From: CAZYBO01 sp964645205
Lineage (GTDB): Bacteria > Pseudomonadota > Alphaproteobacteria > Rickettsiales > SXRF01
NCBI GenBank assembly: GCA_964645205.1
Contig: CAZYBO010000006.1
Coordinates: 1 to 64,000 of the forward strand
Length of the DNA: 64,000 nt
Reading direction: 5' to 3'
The notes under the pieces were generated by a model. That model was not told the DNA's origin. It ran no database searches and saw only the letters and a program-made list of their open reading frames with translations. A program made the translations under genes and the position numbers. The stretch's first letter is position 1; each line of letters begins with the position of its first letter. Positions 25,216 to 34,705 of this stretch are shown here, piece by piece.

Positions 25216-27269
25216 TTTTTGCTTTCAATGAGGGCGAGCCATTCGTCTTCCGACAGTATGGCGACACCGAGTTTCTTCGCGTCGTCGAGTTTCGAGCCGG
25301 CCTTTTCGCCCGCCACCACATAATCCGTTTTCGCCGACACGCTGCTGGCCACTTTCGCGCCGAGTGCTTCCGCGCGCGCCTTAGCCGCCTGCCGCGTGAT
25401 GCGCGTGAGCGTGCCGGTGAACACCACGGTTTTGCCGGACACCGGTGAATCCGCCGCTACCGCCTCGGCGTCGCGGATGCGCAACTCCCTGCCCAGCGCA
25501 TGCACGATCTCCACATTATGCGGCTCGCGGAAAAAATCCGCCAGCGCGGAAATCACCGCCTCGCCGATACCGTCGATCGTCTCCAACTGCGAAGCCGCTT
25601 CTCCGCTTTCCATGCCCGCGATCCACGCAGCATAGCTGCCGTAATATTGCGCCAGCGTCTTCGCCGTCACCTCACCCACATGGCGGATGCCGAGCGCGAA
25701 AATGAATTTATGCAACGCCACGTCGCGCGCTTTTTCAATCGCCGCGCACAGATTATCCGCCGATTTTTTTCCCCAGCCTTCGCGCACCGCAAGCACGTCC
25801 GCCTTCTGCGGCAACGCAAAAATATCAGCCGCGGTTTTAATCAGTCCGTCCTGCCAGAACGCGGTGATCTGCTTCTCACCCAGCCCCTCAATATCCATCG
25901 CCCCGCGCGACACGAAATGCCGCAGCCGCTCCACCAGCTGCGCCTCGCACAACAGCCCGCCCGTGCAGCGCCGCGCCACCTCGCCCTCCTCGCGCACGGC
26001 CATACTTCCGCACACCGGGCAATGATCGGGAAACACATACGCCAGCGACTGCGCCGGGCGTTTGCCCACATCGACTTCCACCACCTGCGGAATCACATCC
26101 CCCGCGCGCTGCACCACCACCGTATCGCCCTCGCGAATATCCTTGCGCGCGATCTCATCCTCGTTATGCAACGTGGCGTTCGATACCACCACCCCGCCCA
26201 CCGTCACCGGCTTCAACCGCGCCACCGGCGTAAGCGACCCTGTGCGGCCTACTTGTATTTCGATTTTCTCCACGACAGTAATTGCACGCTCCGCCGGGAA
26301 TTTATGCGCGATCGCCCAGCGCGGGGCGCGGCCTACGGAGCCGAGTTTTTCGCGCAACGCGAGGTCGTCGATTTTGTAGATAACACCATCAATATCGTGA
26401 GGTATTTGACTACGTTCTGATTCTAATCTTTTGTAATATTCTAGTGCCTTACCTAGTGACGCCATTATTAGCTGTTTTTCAGGAAAATGTGGAACAATCC
26501 GAAATCCCCAAGACTCTAATCTCAACAAAAATTTTGAATGGGTATCCCCTGTTCTAATATCATCACTTAATTCTCCCCAACTGTAGACAAAGTAAGTTAG
26601 GTTTCTTGATCGGGTTATTTCGGAATCTAATTGTCTGAGTGAACCCGCTGCTGCATTTCGAGGATTTGCAAACTCCGATTCACCCACTGCCCTGCGGTTT
26701 GCGTTCAATTCATCAAATATTTGATGAAGCATAAACACCTCCCCGCGCACCTCAAGTACAGACGGCCAGCCCGAACCCTTCAATGCTGATGGAAACCCTA
26801 TTACCTGTTTTAAGTTGTCCGTGATTAGTTCACCAACTTCACCATCACCGCGTGTAGCGCCTTGCACCAACAACCCATGTTCATAGCGTGCAGAAAACGA
26901 AAGGCCGTCAATTTTTTGTTCACAAGTGTAGTAAAGTTCTTCACCATCCTTAAGCCCAAGGAATCGCCGAATACGCGCATCCCACTCCCTCACCTCCTCC
27001 TCATCAAACGCATTATTCAACGACAGCATCGGCACCGTATGCTTTACCTTCGCAAACTTCTCCAGCGGTGCGGCGCCTACTTTTTGCGTGGGGCTGTCGG
27101 GGGTTTGGAGTTCGGGGAATTTGGCTTCGAGGGATTCGAGTTTTTTGCGCAGCACATCATATTCCGCATCCGAAATGACCGGGGCGTCCTGCTGGTAGTA
27201 GAGCTTGTCGTGGTGGCGGATTTCGTTGGCGATTTTTTGCCATTCCTGCCGGGCTTCGCTTAGGCTCAC
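25212..27269 (-). CDS. ligA: NAD-dependent DNA ligase LigA
   Basis: 685 residues, full length. The adenylation site is the K119 of CEQKIDG, followed by the OB fold, the four-Cys zinc finger (CPVCG, then CTGGLLC), HhH repeats (ETIDGIGEAVISAL) and a C-terminal BRCT (VFTGTLTRITRQAAKARAEALG). It seals nicks in replication and repair. The start is a GTG at 27269 sharing GTGA with the recN stop. Bases 26400-26640 are only ~36 percent GC and 26400-26940 about 43 percent, against ~60 percent elsewhere, yet the protein is normal there. Confidence 0.96.
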   Translation of the reverse strand: MSLSEARQEWQKIANEIRHHDKLYYQQDAPVISDAEYDVLRKKLESLEAKFPELQTPDSPTQKVGAAPLEKFAKVKHTVPMLSLNNAFDEEEVREWDARIRRFLGLKDGEELYYTCEQKIDGLSFSARYEHGLLVQGATRGDGEVGELITDNLKQVIGFPSALKGSGWPSVLEVRGEVFMLHQIFDELNANRRAVGESEFANPRNAAAGSLRQLDSEITRSRNLTYFVYSWGELSDDIRTGDTHSKFLLRLESWGFRIVPHFPEKQLIMASLGKALEYYKRLESERSQIPHDIDGVIYKIDDLALREKLGSVGRAPRWAIAHKFPAERAITVVEKIEIQVGRTGSLTPVARLKPVTVGGVVVSNATLHNEDEIARKDIREGDTVVVQRAGDVIPQVVEVDVGKRPAQSLAYVFPDHCPVCGSMAVREEGEVARRCTGGLLCEAQLVERLRHFVSRGAMDIEGLGEKQITAFWQDGLIKTAADIFALPQKADVLAVREGWGKKSADNLCAAIEKARDVALHKFIFALGIRHVGEVTAKTLAQYYGSYAAWIAGMESGEAASQLETIDGIGEAVISALADFFREPHNVEIVHALGRELRIRDAEAVAADSPVSGKTVVFTGTLTRITRQAAKARAEALGAKVASSVSAKTDYVVAGEKAGSKLDDAKKLGVAILSEDEWLALIESKK

Positions 27270-28948
27270 GCCGCTTCCTCCAGCAGTTTCTGCGCGGCTT
27301 TGCGGGCTTCGGGAGTGACTTTCGCACCGGCTAACATGCGCGCCAGCTCTTCCTCGCGCGCGGCGGGCGAGAGGTCTTCTACAGACGTCACCACCTTGCG
27401 GCCTTTTTCCTGCTTTTTCACCAGCAGATGCTGCGTGCCGCGCGCGGCCACCTGCGGCAGATGCGTCACCACCAGCACCTGTGCGGATTTTCCGAGCAGG
27501 CCCAGACGCTGGCCGATGGCATCGGCGACCGCGCCGCCCGTGCCGGTATCGATCTCGTCGAAGATAAGCGTAGAAGCCTGCCGCACCGCCAGCAGCGCCA
27601 CTTTCATCGCCAGCATGAAGCGCGACAATTCACCGCCGGACGCGATCTTGTTCAGCGGCACAGTGACGATGTTTTTATCGCCCTTGGTGACGTTGGTGGC
27701 GCATTCGAAATACACGCCGTCCATGCCGCCTTCCGACCATGCGTCCTCATCCAGCGTTTCGATACGCACACAGAAAAGCGTGTTGCCCATTTTCAGCGGC
27801 GTGAGTTCGCCTTGAATCGCTTTTTCGAGTTTCACCGCAGCTTTCTTGCGCGATTCCGATAGCTTTGCAGCGCTCGCGGAAAACTGCGCTTTCGCCTCGG
27901 CCACCGCCGTCTCCAGCTTGCCGAGAAGATGGCTTTGCGTATCCACCAGCTTGAGTTTGGTTTCCACCTCTTCGTAGAGCGTGGATAACTCATCCACCGG
28001 CAGGTTATATTTGCGTCCGGCGGCTTTCAGCGCGAACAGGCGCTCCTCGATCTGCTCCAGTTTTTCGGGGTTGTAATCGGCGCGGTAGCCGATGTCTTCC
28101 AGCATTTCCTGCGCATGATCGGCTTCAGTAGCGGCGCGGTCGAGCGCATCAATAGCGGCAGCAAACGCAGGCGACGATGTCAGCGGCGAGCGCGTAAGCT
28201 GGCGGTGCGCGGAACGCAGTGTGGCGGCAACGCCCTTGCCCTGCTTCATCTCGGCGATGACTTCGTTGATGACGGAAAAGAGTTTTTCGCTCTGCATCAT
28301 GGTGGTGCGGCGTTCGGTGAGCGTTTCCTCTTCGCCCGCTTTCGGGGAGAGTTGTTTTAATTCGCCGCGCATGTGGCGCAAATAATCCTGCTCGCGCGCA
28401 GTTTGCGCGATCTCGGCTTGCAAGGTTTGCAGCGCATCAAGTTCTTTTTTCCAGGTGCGGTAATGGGCGGAAACGGTTTTTCGCGCGCTCGAAAGATTGG
28501 CGAAATCGTCGAGCAGCGTGCGGTGCAGCTGCATGTCCATCAGGCTGCGCTGGTCGTGCTGGCCGTGCACTTCCACCAGCAGGTCGCCTACTTTTTTAAG
28601 CGCGGTAACCGTCACTGGCTGGTCATTTGCGAGTGCACGCGTTTTACCATCGGCGCCGATGGTGCGGCAGATGATGAGCGTGTCGGTGGCTTCGATGCCG
28701 AGGTCGATGAGGATTTCGCGCAGTGCTACGTTGTCGGAAATATCGAATTCGGCGGAGACCATGCCCTGCGTTTCGCCGCTGCGCACCAGCGAACTATCGG
28801 CACGCGCGCCGAGCACGAGGCCGAGCGCGTCGAGCAAAATGGATTTACCCGCGCCGGTCTCACCGGAAAGCACGCACAGCCCAGGTTTCAGGCTTATGTC
28901 GCAGCTTTCGATCAATACGATATTGCGAATGGAAAGCTGTACGAGCAT
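27266..28948 (-). CDS. recN: DNA repair ATPase RecN
   Basis: 560 residues from the ATG at 28948 (N-terminus MLVQLSIRNIVLIE, as in the family). SMC-like: Walker A GETGAGKSILLDALG near the N-terminus, a central coiled coil, and the C-terminal signature ASGGELSRFMLAMK and Walker B TLIFDEIDTGTGG. RecN tethers broken ends in double-strand break repair. It follows bamD by 8 bases and overlaps ligA by four. Confidence 0.95.
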   Translation of the reverse strand: MLVQLSIRNIVLIESCDISLKPGLCVLSGETGAGKSILLDALGLVLGARADSSLVRSGETQGMVSAEFDISDNVALREILIDLGIEATDTLIICRTIGADGKTRALANDQPVTVTALKKVGDLLVEVHGQHDQRSLMDMQLHRTLLDDFANLSSARKTVSAHYRTWKKELDALQTLQAEIAQTAREQDYLRHMRGELKQLSPKAGEEETLTERRTTMMQSEKLFSVINEVIAEMKQGKGVAATLRSAHRQLTRSPLTSSPAFAAAIDALDRAATEADHAQEMLEDIGYRADYNPEKLEQIEERLFALKAAGRKYNLPVDELSTLYEEVETKLKLVDTQSHLLGKLETAVAEAKAQFSASAAKLSESRKKAAVKLEKAIQGELTPLKMGNTLFCVRIETLDEDAWSEGGMDGVYFECATNVTKGDKNIVTVPLNKIASGGELSRFMLAMKVALLAVRQASTLIFDEIDTGTGGAVADAIGQRLGLLGKSAQVLVVTHLPQVAARGTQHLLVKKQEKGRKVVTSVEDLSPAAREEELARMLAGAKVTPEARKAAQKLLEEAA

Positions 28949-28956
28949 GGCATTCC

Positions 28957-29763
28957 CTATGGAATAATCGCGTCCCACCAGGAGTTGGACGATGCGCCCT
29001 TGGCAGGGGTGGATTCATTGCCCATCATGGCGTAGCTGTCCCGGTACCACGCGCTGGACGGATAGTTGTGGCCGAGTACGGCGGCGTAGCGACGCGCTTC
29101 TTCCGTCACCCCGAGCTTGAGGTAGCATTCGACAAGGCGGTGCAGCGCCTCGGGCACGTGCGTGGTGGTCTGGTAATTTTCGACGACAATGCGGAAACGG
29201 TTGATGGCGGCGAGGTAATCCTCGCGCGTCTGGTAGTAACGCCCGACCTGCATTTCCTTACCCGCGAGATGGTCAATCGTCAGATCGAGTTTGATTTTCG
29301 CATCGCGCGCATATTCGCTTTCAGGGAAACGGCGCACGACTTCGCGCAGCGCCTGCATCGCTTCCTCGGTGATTTTCTGGTCGCGCCCTACGTCGGAAAT
29401 CTGGCCGTAATAGCACAGCGCGATAAGGTAGTACGCATAGGGCGTCGATTCATTGTCGGGATACAGTTTTACATAACGCTGGAGCGTGGCCACGGCTGCG
29501 TCGTAATCCTCCGCCTTGTAGCTGGCGTAACCGGACATGACTTCCGCATGCGGAGCCCACTGCGAATAGGGATGCTGGCGCTCGACTTCCTCGAAGGCTT
29601 TTACGGCGTCCTTGTAATCCTTTTCATCCACCAGCGCGCGCGCATCGCCATAGAGTTTTTCGGCGCTGTCGGGGGCTTTGACGGCGGGTTCGGAATCGCT
29701 GTCGCCGCAGGCGGAAAGCAGCAACAGTACAGCGGCGAGCGCGTAAGGGATACGTGTGATCAT
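28957..29763 (-). CDS. bamD: Outer membrane assembly lipoprotein BamD
   Basis: 268 residues with a lipoprotein signal ending LLLLSAC (lipid-bearing Cys19) and five TPR-like units (YKDAVKAFEEVERQHPYSQWAPHAE, split by helices, and AINRFRIVVENYQTTTHVPEAL). It is the essential partner of BamA in inserting outer membrane beta-barrels, anchored to the inner face of the outer membrane. The bamD-recN arrangement downstream of lpxC is common in alphaproteobacteria. Confidence 0.94.
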   Translation of the reverse strand: MITRIPYALAAVLLLLSACGDSDSEPAVKAPDSAEKLYGDARALVDEKDYKDAVKAFEEVERQHPYSQWAPHAEVMSGYASYKAEDYDAAVATLQRYVKLYPDNESTPYAYYLIALCYYGQISDVGRDQKITEEAMQALREVVRRFPESEYARDAKIKLDLTIDHLAGKEMQVGRYYQTREDYLAAINRFRIVVENYQTTTHVPEALHRLVECYLKLGVTEEARRYAAVLGHNYPSSAWYRDSYAMMGNESTPAKGASSNSWWDAIIP

Positions 29764-29813
29764 GCCTGATATATATCAGGCAAAATCAGGCCTGTACAAC
29801 GGGAAAATGCAGC

Positions 29814-30743
29814 TTAGGCGTAAGCCGGTACAATGCCGCTGGCGGCAGGAAACGCGGCAGGTTGCGCCACATCCGCACGGGTGATGACGTAAGCCGACTC
29901 ATCAGCCATCAGCGCGCGCAGCAGGGCGTTGTTGATCGCGTGGCCGGGGCGCAGGAAGGTGAAGTGCCCATCGATGCGGCAACCGGCGAGGAACAGATCG
30001 CCGACGCAATCAAGCGCCTTGTGGCGCACGAATTCATCGTCATAGCGAAGGCCGTCGGTGTTGAGAATCTTATCCTTGCCCACGACGATCGCGTTGTCGA
30101 GCGAGCCGCCGAGCGCAAGCCCCATCGAACGCATGGCGGTGACTTCGTGCTCGAACCCGAAGGTACGCGCGCGGGATAACGACTGTTTGAAGGTGGTTTC
30201 ACGGAAGTCGTAATGCGAGGATTGGCGATCCACCACCGCGTTATTGTACTGAATTTCGATGCTGATGACGCAGCCTTCATCGCCTTCACGGTTCGGTTCG
30301 ACGCGCGCAATGCAATTACCTTCGCGCACTTCCACGGGCTTGAGCACACGCAGGATGCGGCGCGCAGCGGCGGTTTCCACGATACCAGCGCAATCGATCA
30401 TGAACATGAACGGCTCCGAGCTGCCGTCCATAATCGGCACTTCCGGCCCGTCGAGTTCGACCACAGCATTATCCACGCCCGCGCCCCACAGCGCAGCCAT
30501 GAGATGCTCGATAGTGGCGACTGTCACGCCGAAGCGGTTACGGATGGTGGTGCCGAGGCGGGTTTCGCACACCGCGTCGAAACGCGCGGGCACCCATGCA
30601 TGGTCGGCCGCCACGTCGAGGCGTTTGAACACGATGCCGCTGTCAGCTTCGGCGGGGTAAAGGCTGAGCTTCACCTGGCTGCCACTATGCAGGCCGATGC
30701 CTGAGCAGGAGACGGGATTGCGAAGCGTGGTCTGGCGGTTCAT
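29814..30743 (-). CDS. lpxC: UDP-3-O-acyl-N-acetylglucosamine deacetylase LpxC
   Basis: 309 residues from the ATG at 30743 with AAGGA upstream; the frame extends to 30833 but that stretch is not conserved. Zinc and catalytic residues are visible in TIEHLMAALWG, HKALDCVGDLFLAG and GHFTFLRPGHAINN. LpxC commits UDP-acyl-GlcNAc to lipid A. It lies between ftsZ and bamD on the same strand, separated from ftsZ by 277 bases that contain the ftsZ terminator hairpin and AT-rich sequence without a gene. Confidence 0.96.
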   Translation of the reverse strand: MNRQTTLRNPVSCSGIGLHSGSQVKLSLYPAEADSGIVFKRLDVAADHAWVPARFDAVCETRLGTTIRNRFGVTVATIEHLMAALWGAGVDNAVVELDGPEVPIMDGSSEPFMFMIDCAGIVETAAARRILRVLKPVEVREGNCIARVEPNREGDEGCVISIEIQYNNAVVDRQSSHYDFRETTFKQSLSRARTFGFEHEVTAMRSMGLALGGSLDNAIVVGKDKILNTDGLRYDDEFVRHKALDCVGDLFLAGCRIDGHFTFLRPGHAINNALLRALMADESAYVITRADVAQPAAFPAASGIVPAYA

Positions 30744-30951
30744 CGTAGGTATTTCCTTGGGTTTTTGATTCGAGCCAAGGGTACGTGGCAGGGACGCGCT
30801 TTTCAAATCACTGTTTGTTACAGTTTGTTGCAAGCCCTTGTTGGTAATGGTTTCTTAGGGATTGGAACGTGCCCCGATGCGGTTTCCAGCCTAGAAACAC
30901 AAGCCTATGCATGCCATATCACGTATATATAAAACAAAAACAATAAGATAA

Positions 30952-30987
30952 ACGAAAAATCGTGCCCCGATCCGCGCGATTTTTCGT
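30952..30987 (-). terminator. Terminator-like hairpin downstream of ftsZ
   Basis: A perfect 11-bp stem ACGAAAAATCG/CGATTTTTCGT with a 14-base loop, 33 bases past the ftsZ stop. The T-run is inside the stem, so it could work in both directions. It probably ends the dcw transcript. Confidence 0.7.
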
Positions 30988-31020
30988 CCGTTACGATATT
31001 TTTAACTAGTGCGGCGGGCG

Positions 31021-32664
31021 CTAGTTAGCCTGCCTACGCAGAAATGCGGGAATGTCGAGATACTGATCCTCGCTTTGCCCCCTCGCAGGTTTTTCGGATG
31101 TATCGGCGGCGGCGGGCGCTTTCTGCACGACATGCACACGCTCCATCACTTCCGTGCGCTGCGCTACACCTTCATTACGCGACGACAACGCGCGGCCCAC
31201 ATCGGCCATACGCTGGAAGAAGCCGCGGCCGTTATTTTCATCGCGCATCGGCTCACGATATTCGCGCCGAGGCGAGATCGCCGCGCCCATGACGGCACGT
31301 TCCTCTTCTTCATACGGCACCGCGGCCGAAGCGGGATCGCGGTGCACATGCAACGATTCCTGCTGCGGCGCCATGCGAATTTCGGGTTCCTGCGCATAGT
31401 CGGCGCGTGCGTGCGATACAGGCGCTTCCTGCATTTGAGGCATGCGCGATTCGGTTTCTACCGGGCGTTCGATGCGCACGGCGCCACCTGCACGTTGCTC
31501 TACAGGCGCACGCTGCGCGGGGGCAGGCTGCTGCGCTTCCTGCGGGGCATACGGGCGCGGCGCATCGTAAGTCGGCACGACACGGGCTGCGGGAGCGGCT
31601 TTCGGGGCTTCCTGCTTAGGCGTGGCGGATGCGAACGTATAGGGTTTTTTCGGTTCGGCGGCGGTGAATTTCTGGCCGCCGGAATTGGCCATCGCTTGCG
31701 CTTCGATACCGGTGGCGACCACCGATACGCGCATGCGGCCTTCCATGCCGTCGTTGAAGGTGGAGCCGAAAATGATATTAGCTTCAGGATCGACTTCCTC
31801 GCGCACGCGGTTGGCGGCTTCATCCACTTCAAACAATGTCATGTCGGGACCGCCGGTGATATTGATAAGCAACGCGCGCGCGCCTTTGAGCGACACGTCA
31901 TCGAGGAGCGGGTTGGAAATCGCGGCTTCTGCGGCTTCGATGGCGCGACGATCGCCGGTGGCTTCGCCGGTTCCCATCATCGCTTTGCCCATCTCGCGCA
32001 TGACGGTGCGGATGTCGGCGAAATCGAGGTTGATAAGGCCGGGCTTCACCATCAGGTCGGTCACGCCGCGCACGCCGGAATGCAGTACTTCATCAGCCAT
32101 TTTGAACGCGTCGGCAAAGGTCGTGCGCTCGTTAGCGATACGGAACAAGTTCTGGTTGGGGATCATGATCAGCGTATCGACATAGTCCTGTAATTCTTTC
32201 AGGCCGTTTTCCGCAAGGCGCATGCGGTGCGAGCCTTCAAACTGGAACGGCTTGGTGACGACCGCCACCGTGAGCACGCCCATATCCTTGGCGATGCGCG
32301 CCACGACGGACGCCGCACCGGTGCCGGTGCCGCCGCCCATGCCGGCGGTGATGAACACCATGTTGCTGCCTTCGATATAGGCAGCGATCTCATCGCGCGC
32401 TTCTTCGGCTGCGGCGCGTCCTACTTCCGGGTTCGCACCCGCGCCGAGGCCTTTGGTAATGCCTGCGCCGAGCTGGATGGTGCGTTCGGTGAGCGAGTGG
32501 TCGAGCGCCTGCGCGTCCGTGTTCGCCACCACGAAGTTCACGCCTTCGAGATTAGAGGCAATCATGTTGTTGACGGCGTTGCCGCCTGCGCCGCCGACGC
32601 CAACGACCGTGATGGTGGGACGAAGCTGCTCGTTCTTCACCGGAATATGCAAATTGATTGTCAT
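31021..32664 (-). CDS. ftsZ: Cell division GTPase FtsZ
   Basis: 547 residues from the ATG at 32664 (GGGGG upstream). The tubulin signature GGGTGTGAAS, the N-terminal GVGGAGGNAVNNMI and the T7 loop NLDFADIRTVM are present. After the ~320-residue GTPase core comes a Pro/Gln/Arg-rich disordered linker of more than 200 residues, ending in the conserved tail LDIPAFLRRQAN that binds FtsA. The long linker is typical of alphaproteobacteria. It follows a 196-residue unknown gene rather than ftsA directly, and the 109-base gap may hold its own promoter. Confidence 0.97.
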   Translation of the reverse strand: MTINLHIPVKNEQLRPTITVVGVGGAGGNAVNNMIASNLEGVNFVVANTDAQALDHSLTERTIQLGAGITKGLGAGANPEVGRAAAEEARDEIAAYIEGSNMVFITAGMGGGTGTGAASVVARIAKDMGVLTVAVVTKPFQFEGSHRMRLAENGLKELQDYVDTLIMIPNQNLFRIANERTTFADAFKMADEVLHSGVRGVTDLMVKPGLINLDFADIRTVMREMGKAMMGTGEATGDRRAIEAAEAAISNPLLDDVSLKGARALLINITGGPDMTLFEVDEAANRVREEVDPEANIIFGSTFNDGMEGRMRVSVVATGIEAQAMANSGGQKFTAAEPKKPYTFASATPKQEAPKAAPAARVVPTYDAPRPYAPQEAQQPAPAQRAPVEQRAGGAVRIERPVETESRMPQMQEAPVSHARADYAQEPEIRMAPQQESLHVHRDPASAAVPYEEEERAVMGAAISPRREYREPMRDENNGRGFFQRMADVGRALSSRNEGVAQRTEVMERVHVVQKAPAAADTSEKPARGQSEDQYLDIPAFLRRQAN

Positions 32665-32773
32665 GAAAACCCCCTGCCCGTTTATGACGACTGTCACATA
32701 TTGAACTATTTAATTACTTTTACCACTAGATTTTGTGGTTTGCATGTAAAAAATACTACGCGGGATAGGGAAA

Positions 32774-33364
32774 TTATCGGCGGGGATGCAGCAGCGTCGA
32801 AGACGATTGCAGTGTTTGTGCCATCACCTCTGCTTCACGAAACGCTGCATCCGCCTTCGCTATAGAGGAAAGCGGCATGCTCGCTCGCCCTTCGGGTATC
32901 TCTTTAACGGCGATTGTCACGAGCTTCAGCAATTGTTGCGCATCTTCTACGGTGCCGGGGAGCGACTCAACGCTGTGGCGTGCAAGCGGCAGATCCACCG
33001 CCAACTCCGGCTCTCCCTTGTAATCTCCGCGCAGGAACGCTTCGATATCCTGCGGGATACGCGGTATCGGCCGCGTTTTGGCACGGGAATTCTGCGCGAG
33101 GTCGTCGAATGTCGCTCTAAGTTCGGTAGAGCTTTGCAAAAGGCGCTGAAATTCTTCCTTCAATCCCCCAAGCGACAAGAGGGTTGCAATCGCCTGCCCT
33201 TCGCGGCATGCAGACTCCATCGCGGAAAAACCCACCTGCATCTCCACCGTCATTTTCGCATGGTGTTCCCGTGCAGGATTTACGCGCCTGTCGGCTTCCG
33301 CTTCCGCATGAGATTCGGGTTTGGCGTCGGTGGGCTTTAATTTGAGGAACTGGAAAAAATTCAT
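32774..33364 (-). CDS. Unknown protein encoded between ftsA and ftsZ
   Basis: 196 residues, hydrophilic and mostly helical, no signal or membrane segment. N-terminus MNFFQFLKLKPTDAKPE; the middle has EFQRLLQSSTELRATFDDLAQ and the C-terminus AFREAEVMAQTLQSSSTLL. No family recognised. Its place between ftsA (63-base gap) and ftsZ (109-base gap), on the same strand, suggests a link to division, or at least shared dosage. The wider gaps than in the rest of the cluster suggest later insertion. Confidence 0.75.
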   Translation of the reverse strand: MNFFQFLKLKPTDAKPESHAEAEADRRVNPAREHHAKMTVEMQVGFSAMESACREGQAIATLLSLGGLKEEFQRLLQSSTELRATFDDLAQNSRAKTRPIPRIPQDIEAFLRGDYKGEPELAVDLPLARHSVESLPGTVEDAQQLLKLVTIAVKEIPEGRASMPLSSIAKADAAFREAEVMAQTLQSSSTLLHPRR

Positions 33365-33427
33365 GAACCCAAGCCTAGCACGGAATTATGACAATCGCGT
33401 GACAAGCATACCGATTTTCAGGGAATT

Positions 33428-34699
33428 TTAGAAATTTTCCTTGAACCAGTTCACCACTTTTTCAAAGCCGGTGGTGAGCCCCCCGCGGTGGCGGTAATCG
33501 TCAAACATCTGTTCTTCCATGGGTTTCTTGACGATATATTCCAGCATCCCCAGCGCCGTGGAGAAGGCCGGGCCGCTGACGGACTCCGCCAGCCCCTGAA
33601 GCGGGCGCGGGCGGCCGATGCGCACCTGCTTGCCCAGGATATTCGACGCCATTTCGCGCACGCCGAGCAATTGGCTCGCGCCGCCGGTCAGCACCACACG
33701 CTTGCCCGCATAGGCGGATGCGCCGTTAATTTCGATTTTGCTGCGGATCATTTCAAAAATTTCCTCGATGCGCGGACGGATCACGCCGACCAGCATGGAG
33801 CGTGGCAAGGTATTGCTTTCGTCGGCATCCTCCTCTTCACCCAACGGCGGAACCTCGACCATCACCTGATCGTCACGCGCTGTGGCGATTGCACTACCAT
33901 GCAGGGTTTTCAGGCGCTCGGCATGCGCAAGGCTGGTGGAAAGCCCGCGTGCGATGTCGTTGGTTACATGCGTGCCGCCGATAGGAATCGCGTCGGTGTA
34001 CAGGTTGCGCCCGCCGCCGAAAATCGAGAAGCTCGTCACCCCGCCGCCCATATCGATCAGCGTGACGCCGAGTTGTTTTTCATCTTCTTCAAGGCAGCTT
34101 ACGCCCGACGCATAGGGCGACGCGACATATTCTTCGACGTTCAGGTGGCAGCGGCCGACGCAATGCGACAGGTTGCGCGTCACGCTCGGCAGGCCGGTGA
34201 TGATATGTAAATCGGCGCCGAGTTTCTTGCCGAACATTTTGCGCGGATCAACGATGCCGCGGGCGCCGTCGAGATAATACGACACGGGGATACAGTGGAT
34301 GATGTCGCTTTCCTGATGCGTGATGGAAGCGCGTCCCTGCTCGATGATGTCCATAATGTCGCGGTCGGTGACTTCCTCGCCCAGCAGCGTCATTTCCACG
34401 GTGACGTTACGCGATACCAGATTGCCCCCCGACAGGCTCACCATCACGTTTTCCACCGTTTCGCCCGCCATCTGTTCTGCGGCATGCACGGCAGCGACGA
34501 TCGACGCTTCCGCCTCCGCGAAATCGGTGATGATGCCGGAGCGTATACCCTTGGAAAGCTGGTGGCCGATGCCCACGATTTTTATTTCGCCCGCCGAGTC
34601 GATATGCGCGATGAAGCAGGCGATCTTGGTCGTGCCCACGTCGAGTACGGCGATGCTCGGGGTGTTGTTTTTAGTAGGGGTCTTGGGGCGCTTGATCAT
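33428..34699 (-). CDS. ftsA: Cell division protein FtsA
   Basis: 423 residues of the actin fold. Phosphate 1 is IAVLDVGTTKIACFIA, phosphate 2 is GVTLIDMGGGVTSFSIF and the adenosine site is RVVLTGGASQLLG. The 1C subdomain lies between residues ~90 and 170. The C-terminus ends with an amphipathic helix (GFEKVVNWFKENF) for membrane binding. FtsA tethers FtsZ filaments to the inner membrane. It starts 6 bases after ftsQ. Confidence 0.96.
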   Translation of the reverse strand: MIKRPKTPTKNNTPSIAVLDVGTTKIACFIAHIDSAGEIKIVGIGHQLSKGIRSGIITDFAEAEASIVAAVHAAEQMAGETVENVMVSLSGGNLVSRNVTVEMTLLGEEVTDRDIMDIIEQGRASITHQESDIIHCIPVSYYLDGARGIVDPRKMFGKKLGADLHIITGLPSVTRNLSHCVGRCHLNVEEYVASPYASGVSCLEEDEKQLGVTLIDMGGGVTSFSIFGGGRNLYTDAIPIGGTHVTNDIARGLSTSLAHAERLKTLHGSAIATARDDQVMVEVPPLGEEEDADESNTLPRSMLVGVIRPRIEEIFEMIRSKIEINGASAYAGKRVVLTGGASQLLGVREMASNILGKQVRIGRPRPLQGLAESVSGPAFSTALGMLEYIVKKPMEEQMFDDYRHRGGLTTGFEKVVNWFKENF

Positions 34700-34705
34700 G
34701 TAACG

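Noticed and set aside
26395..26945. Insertion sequence or foreign gene in ligA
   Set aside because: The LigA frame and motifs continue without break through the AT-rich stretch, so it is replacement, not insertion.
31009..32193. 394-codon plus-strand frame
   Set aside because: Antisense to ftsZ, including its low-complexity linker, which opens the opposite frame.
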